Source: a virus. From it: 45,388 nucleotides of DNA. The position numbers and the translations under genes are program-made. Positions 14,546-22,459 of the stretch are shown here, piece by piece; the first letter of the stretch is position 1, and the number at the start of each line of letters is the position of its first letter. The DNA is taken from the IMG/VR virus record IMGVR_UViG_3300031521_000117, positions 1-45,388 of that record; one strand, written 5' to 3'. A model generated the notes under the pieces. It saw only the letters and a program-made list of their open reading frames with translations, ran no database searches and had not been told where the DNA came from.

Positions 14546-17113
14546 CTACTTTAGCCCACCTTTGGTGATTCGGTCGTAAAGTTTTTGTTTTTGTTGGAGC
14601 ATTTCGATTGAGATGGATGGATCGAACGCCAATAGTTTTTCGACTGCAGCAGTGAATTTTTGAGCGGTGGAGTCGGTAATAACAGGTCTCGATCCTGATC
14701 CCGAAACAAGTTCGGGATGACTGGGAGAAGCGGAAGAAGAAGGCGAAGAATACCCACCTACATACATTTGCTGAACTGGCAGATTAGCCAGGATCATCCG
14801 GGTATTGAGCTTCGAGATTTGGCCGGTTCGCTGATAATAATCGAAAATATCGAGGAATTGACGGACATTTGGATTTCGCACTGCAGGAGCTGAAGCAATG
14901 AATTCGTTTTTGTGATAGATCCCGGCCGGTTCGCTGTCGCTTGCACCTGTCTCGCCATAACCACCGGCTTGCATACCTTTACCTGAAGCTTTTGATTTTT
15001 TACTACTCGCAACCTGAGCTATTGCCTGAGCTGTGATAATACCAGTATTTAATCCGGCATTTAACAACGCTTTAGGCTGCATGATAGCGGCCCATGCAGT
15101 TCCGGCAATACCAAAACTTACTGCATTCATTTCGGCAGCTGTAACGGCAATTGCTGATGATTCACGGGCATAATTAACCCAAACCTGGGCAATGGCCAAG
15201 GCTTTCTCAATTGCGAAAAATGCAATTTGAGCGGCTGATCCTTGCTCGAACATTCCGGCCATAGCGCCTGCAATTTGTTCGATACCTCCAATTTGTGTAT
15301 CAACAAGTTCAGCACGGGCATTCTCTATCTCTTTTTCAAGATTTAAAGCATTCGCTTTTATTTTCAGTTGCTCATCGGTTTTTTGAGTTAAATATTTAAC
15401 CCATTCGTCTAATGAGTGTTTGCGGGCTGCAAAAGCCAAATCTTCAGGAGTAACCATAGTGGCCGGATCGATACCGGCTTCCTGGGTAGTTAATGGCTGG
15501 TCTTCCGAATTCTTCATATATTCATCCTGAGCCTTAGCCATTAAATCATTAAACTCTTTTTGAGTCTGTATCCGCTTATCGTTTATTTGTTTGTCGATAT
15601 CGACAGTGCTTTGTCCATTTGCTGCAAGCGCAGCTTGTTTTTTAAACAGATATTCAGCATCCAATTTTTCTTGTTCGGCTTTAAAAACAGCGTCTGTCAT
15701 TCCTTCTGTTGTATATTTATCAGCAAGAATGGCCATTTCTTTGTTTTTATCCTTTTCGAGATCTTCAATGGCTTTATCGGAGGATTCTTTGCGTTCTTTA
15801 GCAGCTTTATCTGATATTTTTTGTCCATTTTCTTCCTCACCTGCAAGCAATGAATTTGTTGTAGTAATTACTCTTTTGATATTTTCCTTTCCTGAAACAG
15901 AGGCTTCTTTCATTTTCACGTATGAACCAACCAATTTTTCAATCATTTGATCGGTTAAATTGCCTTCTCCACGCAATGCCTGAGCATATAGTTTTATTTC
16001 ATCGCCTGCATTGGTTAATCTATACTTTTTCCATTTATATAATTCGCTTTCTTCTGGATTAGAACCTTGAGCGCGTAATTTGTCCATTTCTTTTTGATAG
16101 GCATTGTAGTCGGCCAATTCTAGGTTATAGGCTTCGGCTTTTGCACGTGTTTGCGCATCAACTTTTTTTAGTGTATTGATCAGAGTTTTTTCATCAAGTT
16201 TTGATCTGTCCATCGCCATTAACATTTCAGCATTGTAGGCTTCTGTAGCTACATCGGTTCTTTTTTTAGTCAAATCCTTCTCCATTTGAATCCGTTCTTC
16301 ACCGGCTTTGATCCTTTCATCTTTTGAAAGTAGTTTATTACGAAGAGCAATTTCCAAATCAATTTCTTTATCACGTGCATCGGCTTCTTCCATCGAAAGC
16401 GCCCATGTCGATTCTTTTACATTGTCCATCATTTCTGCATACTGGTAGCCAACTTTTATGGCTTTTTCTAAATTTTCAAAAAAGTCGTACCATTCGCCAC
16501 TTGCCAGCGATTTCCAGAAAAAGTCGGTACCATTTTTCATAGCCGACATTGCAAATTCCCATTGATCTTGCAGCGATTTTGTACCATTAATAATTTTATC
16601 GAATGCCTTTACAGCAAGCCCGGCAATTGCAGCTATACCAAAAGCCGGGAGTAAGTCTTTTGCAATCGATCCTAATGATGTTTGTGTTTGTTTTGCTCCA
16701 CCCCTAACTGAAGCCATTTGACTTTCGATCGCTCCCAATTCTTTTTTGAATTTTAGCCACTGTTCGGTTCCGGGAGTTGACGAATCCATCAGGCGTTTCA
16801 ACCGGGTTTGTTCGCTCCGGAGCTGGCGCATAGTTAAACCTGTTAAGCCAATAACTTTTCTGAGTTCGGTCATGCGGGTTTCGTTGGTCTTCAGGGTTGC
16901 ATTATTGGCTGTAATTTCTTTCGAAATAGCTTTAAATTCTTCACTTTCCTGTTTTCCGGCACGAATGAGTTTTTCCTTTTCAAGGCGAAGCTCCTTATTA
17001 CGGTTAGTAAGTTCACGTGTACTCTTTTCGAGGTCGCCTAATTCCTTTTTGCCTTTGTCACCATTCACAATGATGTTAAGGTTCAGATCTTCGTCGCGTA
17101 GTTTATTTCCCAT
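14546..17113 (-). CDS. Tail tape-measure protein (855 aa)
   Basis: 855 residues. The N-terminal about 120 residues are a charged coiled coil (ELTNRNKELRLEKEKLIRAG, MRQLRSEQTRLKRLMDS). Hydrophobic helices follow near residue 150-165 (LLPAFGIAAIAGLAVKAF) and in a long stretch at about 620-710 (GGIEQIAGAMAGMF, AAQIAFFAIEKALAIAQVWV, AAEMNAVSFGIAGTAWAAI). This mix of long helices and late hydrophobic segments is the signature of tape-measure proteins, which set tail length and are ejected with the DNA. A palindromic repeat is inserted in frame at 14685-14721. No lytic domain is visible. It ends the portal-to-tape-measure unit. Confidence 0.85.
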   Translation of the reverse strand: MGNKLRDEDLNLNIIVNGDKGKKELGDLEKSTRELTNRNKELRLEKEKLIRAGKQESEEFKAISKEITANNATLKTNETRMTELRKVIGLTGLTMRQLRSEQTRLKRLMDSSTPGTEQWLKFKKELGAIESQMASVRGGAKQTQTSLGSIAKDLLPAFGIAAIAGLAVKAFDKIINGTKSLQDQWEFAMSAMKNGTDFFWKSLASGEWYDFFENLEKAIKVGYQYAEMMDNVKESTWALSMEEADARDKEIDLEIALRNKLLSKDERIKAGEERIQMEKDLTKKRTDVATEAYNAEMLMAMDRSKLDEKTLINTLKKVDAQTRAKAEAYNLELADYNAYQKEMDKLRAQGSNPEESELYKWKKYRLTNAGDEIKLYAQALRGEGNLTDQMIEKLVGSYVKMKEASVSGKENIKRVITTTNSLLAGEEENGQKISDKAAKERKESSDKAIEDLEKDKNKEMAILADKYTTEGMTDAVFKAEQEKLDAEYLFKKQAALAANGQSTVDIDKQINDKRIQTQKEFNDLMAKAQDEYMKNSEDQPLTTQEAGIDPATMVTPEDLAFAARKHSLDEWVKYLTQKTDEQLKIKANALNLEKEIENARAELVDTQIGGIEQIAGAMAGMFEQGSAAQIAFFAIEKALAIAQVWVNYARESSAIAVTAAEMNAVSFGIAGTAWAAIMQPKALLNAGLNTGIITAQAIAQVASSKKSKASGKGMQAGGYGETGASDSEPAGIYHKNEFIASAPAVRNPNVRQFLDIFDYYQRTGQISKLNTRMILANLPVQQMYVGGYSSPSSSASPSHPELVSGSGSRPVITDSTAQKFTAAVEKLLAFDPSISIEMLQQKQKLYDRITKGGLK
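14685..14721. repeat. Palindromic repeat inserted in frame in the tape-measure gene (family C)
   Basis: TCCCGAA-acaag-TTCGGGA (14699-14717) inside a GATCCTGATC..GATGACTGG context encodes HPELVSGSGSRP in the C-terminal part of the tape-measure protein. The same DNA motif (hairpin with GAACTTGTTTCGGGATC-like arms) is a common dispersed repeat in Bacteroidota chromosomes. It sits in a serine-rich linker, where an insertion would be tolerated. Confidence 0.6.
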
Positions 17114-17119
17114 CTTGTT

Positions 17120-17545
17120 TTAATTTTTGGATGCTGAGCCTGTCGAAGCATCGAATTGTTTTTTGATTCCTTCAGCAACTTCTTCAGTTAGCCCGTACAT
17201 GAGCCTGTAAGCGATTGTATAATAATGCCCGAACACAAAACGGTTGTATATCGGGAATGATTTGGTACGGCGACGCTGGCGCCAATGCGTATATTTTGTT
17301 TGTTCCTGGATAACACGGTTCTTTGGCTTGATGTCCAGAAAACGACCGTAAGCTGTAATTTGTGTTGAAAATTGTCCATCCATGGCATCTTCAGAATTAA
17401 CCGAAAAGGAGCGGGTATCCATCAGCCGGTTACTGTGAAAATGCAGGAGCTTGGCGATGGCCTTTCCCTGGTTATCGTGCAGCTCTTTGCCTTCCTCCTG
17501 CAGGATCTGTTTTACAAATTCTTTGCGGACAAGTGCCAGTTCCAT
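17120..17545 (-). CDS. Phage structural protein upstream of the tape measure (141 aa)
   Basis: 141 residues, starting MELALVRKEFVKQILQEEGK, with NSEDAMDGQFSTQITAYGRF and FVFGHYYTIAYRLMYGLTEE. I recognise it only as a type of small protein usual between the connector genes and tape measure of Bacteroidota phages; by position it could be a head-tail connector or tail-completion protein. The last ten residues (FDASTGSASK) are encoded by a palindromic repeat (17129-17153), so the original protein probably ended earlier or differently. The start is 3 bases after the preceding gene. Confidence 0.6.
   Translation of the reverse strand: MELALVRKEFVKQILQEEGKELHDNQGKAIAKLLHFHSNRLMDTRSFSVNSEDAMDGQFSTQITAYGRFLDIKPKNRVIQEQTKYTHWRQRRRTKSFPIYNRFVFGHYYTIAYRLMYGLTEEVAEGIKKQFDASTGSASKN
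17129..17153. repeat. Palindromic repeat forming the 3' end of a coding gene (family D)
   Basis: GATGCT (17130-17135) pairs with AGCATC (17147-17152) around GAGCCTGTCGA. Read on the minus strand it is TTCGACAGGCTCAGCATCC, a form well known as a dispersed repeat in Bacteroidota genomes. It encodes the C-terminus of the gene 17120-17545 and lies just before the tape-measure start. Confidence 0.6.
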
Positions 17546-17547
17546 AG

Positions 17548-18006
17548 TTAATATCCGTCAGTGTCGAAATTGAAATTGATTGACCAACCGTTCCATCCCC
17601 CAAACTGGTATTCCGGATCGGTATGAATACTTTTTAGATTCAGGTATTCAAGAAATTCGTTTCCTGCAAGTTTCTGATCGCGGAGCCAGTTTTTAACTGA
17701 TGTAGTTACATCCTGAATTTTTTGATAGTGATCCAATTCTTCGGCTGCTGTCATACTTCCGGGATCCTTTTTCTCGATGACAAAAATCCAAACAATGTTA
17801 TTTTCGGCCACATTGTCTTCATCAATCGTTTCAGGATCGGCACTTGGAATGGTTATTCCTAACCAAATACCGGGTTGATCTGATAGACGTTTTACCAGGT
17901 GCTTTTCATTGGCCACCAGAACAAAGCCGATTAATTCAGGGTTTTTCTTCTGAATATCTGTGACCATTGTGGTCAGAAGGGTGTTGAAATCGGTAATTTT
18001 TATCAT
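17548..18006 (-). CDS. Tail-completion-like structural protein (152 aa)
   Basis: 152 residues starting MIKITDFNTLLTTMVTDIQK, an N-terminal helix, followed by alternating beta segments and ending WNGWSINFNFDTDGY. Size, helix-then-beta pattern and position between portal/connector genes and tape measure are those of tail-terminator or neck proteins. I do not recognise a precise family. It starts 5 bases after the 28-residue gene and ends 2 bases before the next start, so it is tightly inside the portal unit. Confidence 0.55.
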   Translation of the reverse strand: MIKITDFNTLLTTMVTDIQKKNPELIGFVLVANEKHLVKRLSDQPGIWLGITIPSADPETIDEDNVAENNIVWIFVIEKKDPGSMTAAEELDHYQKIQDVTTSVKNWLRDQKLAGNEFLEYLNLKSIHTDPEYQFGGWNGWSINFNFDTDGY

Positions 18007-18011
18007 CGTAT

Positions 18012-18098
18012 TTATTTTTTAGGGCGGTCTTCTCGTAGTGAATCATAGGGCCACCATTTCTGAACCCATGTTCCTAATCTTATTATAAGATCATTCAT
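18012..18098 (-). CDS. Very small protein, ATGA-coupled (28 aa)
   Basis: 28 codons: MNDLIIRLGTWVQKWWPYDS plus a charged tail ending REDRPKK. The ATG overlaps the TGA of the preceding 309-residue gene (ATGA), and the TAA is 5 bases before the next ATG, so it fits exactly into the gap. Three Trp in 28 residues is notable and suggests a short amphipathic, possibly membrane- or protein-binding, helix. I cannot assign a function. Its position between a possible tail-chaperone-like gene and the tail-completion gene makes a virion-assembly role possible. Confidence 0.5.
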   Translation of the reverse strand: MNDLIIRLGTWVQKWWPYDSLREDRPKK

Positions 18099-19024
18099 GG
18101 GGTTTTAATTTTATCAGATTGTTGTTTCCAGTATAGCAGTGCTGTTAATAGGTCGATGTAGTTTGTTTGGTCGGTTTCCTTAATGGTACCGAATAGTTTC
18201 GATTCGGATATCATATAGAGCAGACCTGTAAGACCAAGATCATTCTCATCTAAATTTTCAATTTCTTCAGAAGATTCAGACTGAGATTTTTTGAATAGCG
18301 GTGCAAATGAAAGTGGCCGGCCATCCAGCTCCAGTTCATCTTCTTTCAGAAAGCGATCGCAATTGCCAAACCATAGGTAAATTGTGAATTTCTGCCAGAA
18401 TGGAATGTTTTTCATCAATTCGGCATAGTGCGAAGTGATGTAAGGATTAAATGGTTCGCGGTTTTGCCCATCAAAATCGGGTTTGTTCTTTAGCTCTTCA
18501 TAGTTGGCATGTATCGGCCGGTAAAGCACTGCAACCAGGTGATCAAGATCGGCGTGTTTGTGATCACGCGTATAAGCTTCAAAATACTTCCATGCTGCGC
18601 GGTATTCGGCAAAAGTAATATTCAGCAGGCCATCATCAGGGCCTTCCAGTATTGCCCATTCACTTTCGATGCGCGGGATCCGGTTTGTGATGCCTGTATA
18701 GTCGAGCATCCCGACCTTTTCGCCATCAATAACTTCAATCCGGATAAGCCATTTAAGCAGCTCTGTCAATTGCCAGATATTTGCAAATTTGTCCTCCAGC
18801 TGAAGTTTGCTCAGGCGCCTGTCTTTCCAGTTTTGGAATGGTCCGCGTTTGATTCCCAGCAGATGATACAGGATGATGATCCGGAATTCATCTTCATTGA
18901 TTTTTCCATCCATCAGCGAGATCCATTCCTGCATAATAAATGCAAACTGTTCGTTTGTGAGCTCTTCCCAGCAGGATGGGAATTCTACTTTTAAATCACG
19001 TTCGGGAATTTCGATTGTATTCAT
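18095..19024 (-). CDS. Hypothetical phage protein, conserved position after connector (309 aa)
   Basis: 309 residues. The start NTIEIPERDLKVEFPSCWEE is followed by a mostly helical body with FWQKFTIYLWFGNCDRF near residue 205 and an acidic linker (ESSEEIENLDENDLG) before the C-terminal helix ITLLTALLYWKQQSDK-like segment. No enzyme motif, no membrane helix. I do not recognise it. It lies in an ATGA-coupled string: its start overlaps the end of the DUF6712-like gene, its end overlaps the 28-residue gene. Tail-assembly chaperone is a possibility from position alone. Confidence 0.55.
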   Translation of the reverse strand: MNTIEIPERDLKVEFPSCWEELTNEQFAFIMQEWISLMDGKINEDEFRIIILYHLLGIKRGPFQNWKDRRLSKLQLEDKFANIWQLTELLKWLIRIEVIDGEKVGMLDYTGITNRIPRIESEWAILEGPDDGLLNITFAEYRAAWKYFEAYTRDHKHADLDHLVAVLYRPIHANYEELKNKPDFDGQNREPFNPYITSHYAELMKNIPFWQKFTIYLWFGNCDRFLKEDELELDGRPLSFAPLFKKSQSESSEEIENLDENDLGLTGLLYMISESKLFGTIKETDQTNYIDLLTALLYWKQQSDKIKTP

Positions 19025-20076
19025 AATCCAAAAAATTTATCGTGAATGGATCCTTTTGGAATGAATTCGGTGATTGTTTCATCAATGGTTTCATTTTCAT
19101 CAGCCTGCAGGATGGTCCAGTATTTTTTGAGTTCGTTCAGTACAAATTCGCCATCCTTCCAAAGCGATTTTGATACATCGTTAACAAGCTGGAGAGTGGC
19201 CGGGATGTTTGCTTTTGAAGTTTGCCTTTCTGAAAAGAAATTTTGAACAACGCCTTCGGGGATCACGGTTAGCGAAAATCGTTTTACAGCCATGCTCATG
19301 GTGAGTAGCGGAATTGGATCGCAAATAAAATCAATCAACTCCTGATTCTGTTCGGATATTTCTTCTCCGGACTGGATCAACACTTTTAGCTCATTAAACT
19401 TATCGGTTCCCAGGATAGGTTTAATGTGTTTGCGTTCAATTTCGCGCATGATTGGAGCCAGGCGAAGGAAAAAAACCGGTGAATCGTCGATGGCGAATAA
19501 CCTATTAAAATGCTCTGCCGTATTGATAAAAAGGCTGAGCGTGTTCTTTTTTGCCTCTGAATTGGCCCACTCCGGAAGACTGCCGGCATTCGCATTCAGG
19601 AAACGGATAAGCCGGTCGAATGCTTTTTGATAATTGCGCAAAGCGGCAGCATCGTCGCGGTTATACTGCCATTCCCAGGCAATTTTTTCGGATATATTGT
19701 CAATCTTATTCTTACGGCCCGAATCTTCGTGACTAATATCATTGCCCTGGTAATGCCATAAGGTTGCCATGAATGAGATTGGCAACTGGATGTGTTGAAC
19801 CAATTTATCGGGCATTGAATAATCAGGCGCCGGAAGTCCTTCTCCTCCGGATCCACTCCCTTCGACTTCGACCGGATCCGGGACAGGTGCCAGATAATTA
19901 TTACTTAAATAATGAGCTTCGGCACGATCGTACAGTGTTTGACCTATGATCCTGATCAGATCTTCGGTAGCCAGTTCTACTTTGACACTTATTTTATCGA
20001 ATTCGTTCGATTTATAGTAAGATCCGGTCAGGATCCGGAGCTCTTCGTTTCCTTTATTTGCTTTGTTGAAAATCAT
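19021..20076 (-). CDS. DUF6712-like head-tail connector protein (351 aa)
   Basis: 351 residues directly after the portal gene. It starts MIFNKANKGNEELRILTGSY and includes a Gly/Ser/Glu-rich linker (EVEGSGSGGEGLPAPD, about 70-85), then long helices with KIAWEWQYNRDDAAALRNYQ and IERKHIKPILGTDKFNEL. These features match a family seen next to portals in Bacteroidota phages that I know as DUF6712. A connector or head-completion role is inferred from place. The stop overlaps the next start by 4 bases. Confidence 0.6.
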   Translation of the reverse strand: MIFNKANKGNEELRILTGSYYKSNEFDKISVKVELATEDLIRIIGQTLYDRAEAHYLSNNYLAPVPDPVEVEGSGSGGEGLPAPDYSMPDKLVQHIQLPISFMATLWHYQGNDISHEDSGRKNKIDNISEKIAWEWQYNRDDAAALRNYQKAFDRLIRFLNANAGSLPEWANSEAKKNTLSLFINTAEHFNRLFAIDDSPVFFLRLAPIMREIERKHIKPILGTDKFNELKVLIQSGEEISEQNQELIDFICDPIPLLTMSMAVKRFSLTVIPEGVVQNFFSERQTSKANIPATLQLVNDVSKSLWKDGEFVLNELKKYWTILQADENETIDETITEFIPKGSIHDKFFGL

Positions 20077-20079
20077 GGC

Positions 20080-21456
20080 TTAAACGTTTGTGGTTGTTCT
20101 ATCTGCAGGAGCTACATTTTCTTCTTTCATCACAATTTTGTGATAGAATCCGAGGCGGCACTTTTTACCGGGCCACATGGCTTCTATACACTGATTGATG
20201 GGCTCGAATATTACTTCTTCAGGAATAGTGGTATCAGACGATAGGTAAAGTTTCAGCGCGTAAAGCATTTCGGATCCTGCAGCTGATTTACCGTTCATCA
20301 TCATATTACTCAAGGCGGGGTGCAAACCGATTCCTGAAGTGGTTGCGGCATCGGCCTTGTCAGATATCGCAATCTGTGCTTCAATAAAATCTTTTGTTTT
20401 CTGATCGATGGCTTCAATATTCCATCTTACCACACAGTCGGCTTCTTCGTCGAAAAAATCAACTGTTTCGATGAATTTGCCAACGTTTTTTTTACCGGAT
20501 AATACTGCAGAAATCTTCCGGAAGGTTTCGGTTTTCAGTTCGGCCAGTTTCTCATCAATGTAAGCTTCGGGTTTGCCGGGAAATTTCAATTCAATCTTAT
20601 CGCGTTTTTCGGCCCAGTATGCGCCTGGAGAATGAATGTGATGGGTGACCATTAATCCCTGATCGGATAAATATTTCAACGTGTCGGGTACATCTGATGA
20701 ACGCTGGATCCATTTACGTGATCCCCAGAAAGCCGGTATTGAATAGAAGTTGTGGGCGAATGAATAGGAGTTGTGGTAACTCATTGAAGTTGATAATCCA
20801 AACGGATTGTATTTATCCCAAATTGGCCAGGTTCTTATTCCAGTTCTGAAGCAATTGTTTTCAAAATCGCCGGTATAGATTTCTGGGACATCTTCCAGGC
20901 GGCGACTATCGACCCACGCTAGGCGTGCATCTGTTCCGGGACATACTTCCAGCACAAATTCAGGATTACGGCCAATTCGAGCGCCACGGCGGAGATATCG
21001 CTTTACAAATATTCCCTTCAGGTATTTGTATTCGACAGTGCTCATGTCGATAAAACGGCGGTAATTCCACGATTTCAGCCAGTCCCAAATTTCGGTATCA
21101 AAGGTCCATTTGCGAACAATATCATCGTTTACCACATTATCGACGTACAACTGAGGCCCCTGACCATGCAATAAGCCCATTTCGCGTTCAAGGATTCCGG
21201 GAGCTAGGTTGTTTTCTTCCATCATGTTCCGGATGATAACAGGGAGGTTGTTGTTCGATCCGTAGGGAACAATTTTTTTACCTCCAATAATATCGGGAGC
21301 AGCTTCCCATTGTACTCCTGAATCGCTTAAAATTAAAGAGGTCCACATATTTTCGGAAGAACCGGCGCCGGTGTAAAATGAGAATACACCCACTTCAGGA
21401 ATGTTCATTACTCCGGAGTCGCCTTTTAAATGCACATCTGGTTTAGTCTTTTTCAT
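20080..21456 (-). CDS. Portal protein
   Basis: 458 residues. The part from YGSNNNLPVIIRNMMEENNL to GILEREMGLLHGQGPQLYVD is typical of the portal crown/wing entry of Bacteroidota phage portals, and AISDKADAATTSGIGLHPAL followed by GSEMLYALKLYLSS is typical of their C-terminal half. The portal dodecamer forms the DNA channel at the capsid vertex and docks the terminase. Here it is separated from the terminase gene (27280-28986) by about 5.8 kb of cargo genes, which is unusual. The ATG overlaps the stop of the 90-residue gene (ATGA). Confidence 0.8.
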   Translation of the reverse strand: MKKTKPDVHLKGDSGVMNIPEVGVFSFYTGAGSSENMWTSLILSDSGVQWEAAPDIIGGKKIVPYGSNNNLPVIIRNMMEENNLAPGILEREMGLLHGQGPQLYVDNVVNDDIVRKWTFDTEIWDWLKSWNYRRFIDMSTVEYKYLKGIFVKRYLRRGARIGRNPEFVLEVCPGTDARLAWVDSRRLEDVPEIYTGDFENNCFRTGIRTWPIWDKYNPFGLSTSMSYHNSYSFAHNFYSIPAFWGSRKWIQRSSDVPDTLKYLSDQGLMVTHHIHSPGAYWAEKRDKIELKFPGKPEAYIDEKLAELKTETFRKISAVLSGKKNVGKFIETVDFFDEEADCVVRWNIEAIDQKTKDFIEAQIAISDKADAATTSGIGLHPALSNMMMNGKSAAGSEMLYALKLYLSSDTTIPEEVIFEPINQCIEAMWPGKKCRLGFYHKIVMKEENVAPADRTTTNV

Positions 21457-21725
21457 TCTAAATCAATTTTTTGTCCGTTGAAAATCATTAATAGAGGCTG
21501 GTAAAATTGGCGGGGTTCACCGGTATCGAGGTTGGTATAGGCTTCCATCATTTCGGCGTTTCGGTTCTGATCGGTATTTGGCCTGGAGCGAAGCCTGGCA
21601 CGATCGACCGATACCACACCGTCTGATTTGCTCGTTGTTTCGTTATGGCTCATGAAAGTCATTGAGAATTCGCCACCCTGTTTTGAGGTGATCCGCATTT
21701 GATCTATCGCTTCGTAAAGGTTCAT
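21453..21725 (-). CDS. Small protein before the portal (90 aa)
   Basis: 90 residues, first gene of the portal unit. MNLYEAIDQMRITSKQGGEF, then FMSHNETTSKSDGVVSVDRARLRSR and a C-terminus PLLMIFNGQKIDLE: a short, probably beta-rich domain with a basic middle. I know similar small proteins immediately upstream of portals in Bacteroidota phages but not their function. The late-promoter -7 element ends only 4 bases before its ATG, so the mRNA may have almost no leader. Confidence 0.65.
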   Translation of the reverse strand: MNLYEAIDQMRITSKQGGEFSMTFMSHNETTSKSDGVVSVDRARLRSRPNTDQNRNAEMMEAYTNLDTGEPRQFYQPLLMIFNGQKIDLE

Positions 21726-21729
21726 GATG

Positions 21730-21764
21730 TGAAGGTAGAATGCGGGTAATAAAGGAGAAAGGAC
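21730..21764 (-). promoter_or_regulatory. Late promoter 4: GTCCTTT-N20-TACCTTCA (portal unit)
   Basis: Minus strand GTCCTTT (21764-21758), 20 bases, then TACCTTCA (21737-21730), matching TAnnTTTG at 4 of 6 positions. The ATG at 21725 follows after 4 bases. A C-rich, weak hairpin and TTTTT lie just upstream, after the stop of the glycosyltransferase gene. Confidence 0.55.
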
Positions 21765-21784
21765 AGAAAAAGCAGGGAGCGGGG

Positions 21785-22459
21785 CTAAAACCGGGCTATC
21801 AATGGAATTTGTTTGCGCCGGTTGCCAAACATCACGCTGTGCTGGTCTGAATGTTCTACCATGGTAGGAACTGCAGTGTACATTTTCCAGCTACGGCGGG
21901 CAATTTCGCGCGAATTTTTACGTCCAATTCCGCTCGATGCAGGATATATTTTAATGGGCCCGGATAACCATTTTTTCATCGCGGCCAAAACTCCGGATGT
22001 CATATAAAAATTACCATCAATCCAGGCTGAATCGATAAATGTATAGTTGCCGAATTGGACCGGGTGACTTTCAAGGCGTGTATAAAAATCGGAATTACGG
22101 GCAGTAATGTAAAGAGGACTTAATACGAAGTGTTCAGTCACAGTTTTCAGTAAACGGATACGGTTTTGAAGTTCATTGTAAAAATTTGGGCAGGGAAAAA
22201 CATCATCTTCAATCACCAGGCATTCATCAAAGGCATAAGTGAGCATCAGTCGAAATGTTTCAACATGACAAGCTTTTGGCTCGCCTTCAATGCCTGTAAA
22301 AACCAATGTTGCATTTTCAGGAAGCTTAAGTTTTAAATACAGTTGTTCATTTTCAGGAGTCGAATTATTGACGAATCCGATCACATCAAAGCCTTCGAGC
22401 CTGGTAACAAGTCGGGCAAACAGTTCAGGCCGGTTGCAGGTGGGTACCAGTGCGATCAT
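21785..22459 (-). CDS. GT-A fold glycosyltransferase-like protein (224 aa)
   Basis: 224 residues. IALVPTCNRPELFARLVTRL at the start is the nucleotide-sugar binding beginning of GT-A (family 2-like) glycosyltransferases, and ECLVIEDDVFPCPNFY (about residues 79-94) holds the metal-binding DxD-type motif as EDD. The remainder includes SAWIDGNFYMTSGVLAAM, usual in the acceptor half. It is about two-thirds of the usual GT2 size, so it may be a minimal enzyme. The ATG overlaps the end of the preceding two-domain glycosyltransferase. Possible targets are virion proteins, the host surface or nucleic acid; nothing here decides. Confidence 0.75.
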   Translation of the reverse strand: MIALVPTCNRPELFARLVTRLEGFDVIGFVNNSTPENEQLYLKLKLPENATLVFTGIEGEPKACHVETFRLMLTYAFDECLVIEDDVFPCPNFYNELQNRIRLLKTVTEHFVLSPLYITARNSDFYTRLESHPVQFGNYTFIDSAWIDGNFYMTSGVLAAMKKWLSGPIKIYPASSGIGRKNSREIARRSWKMYTAVPTMVEHSDQHSVMFGNRRKQIPLIARF

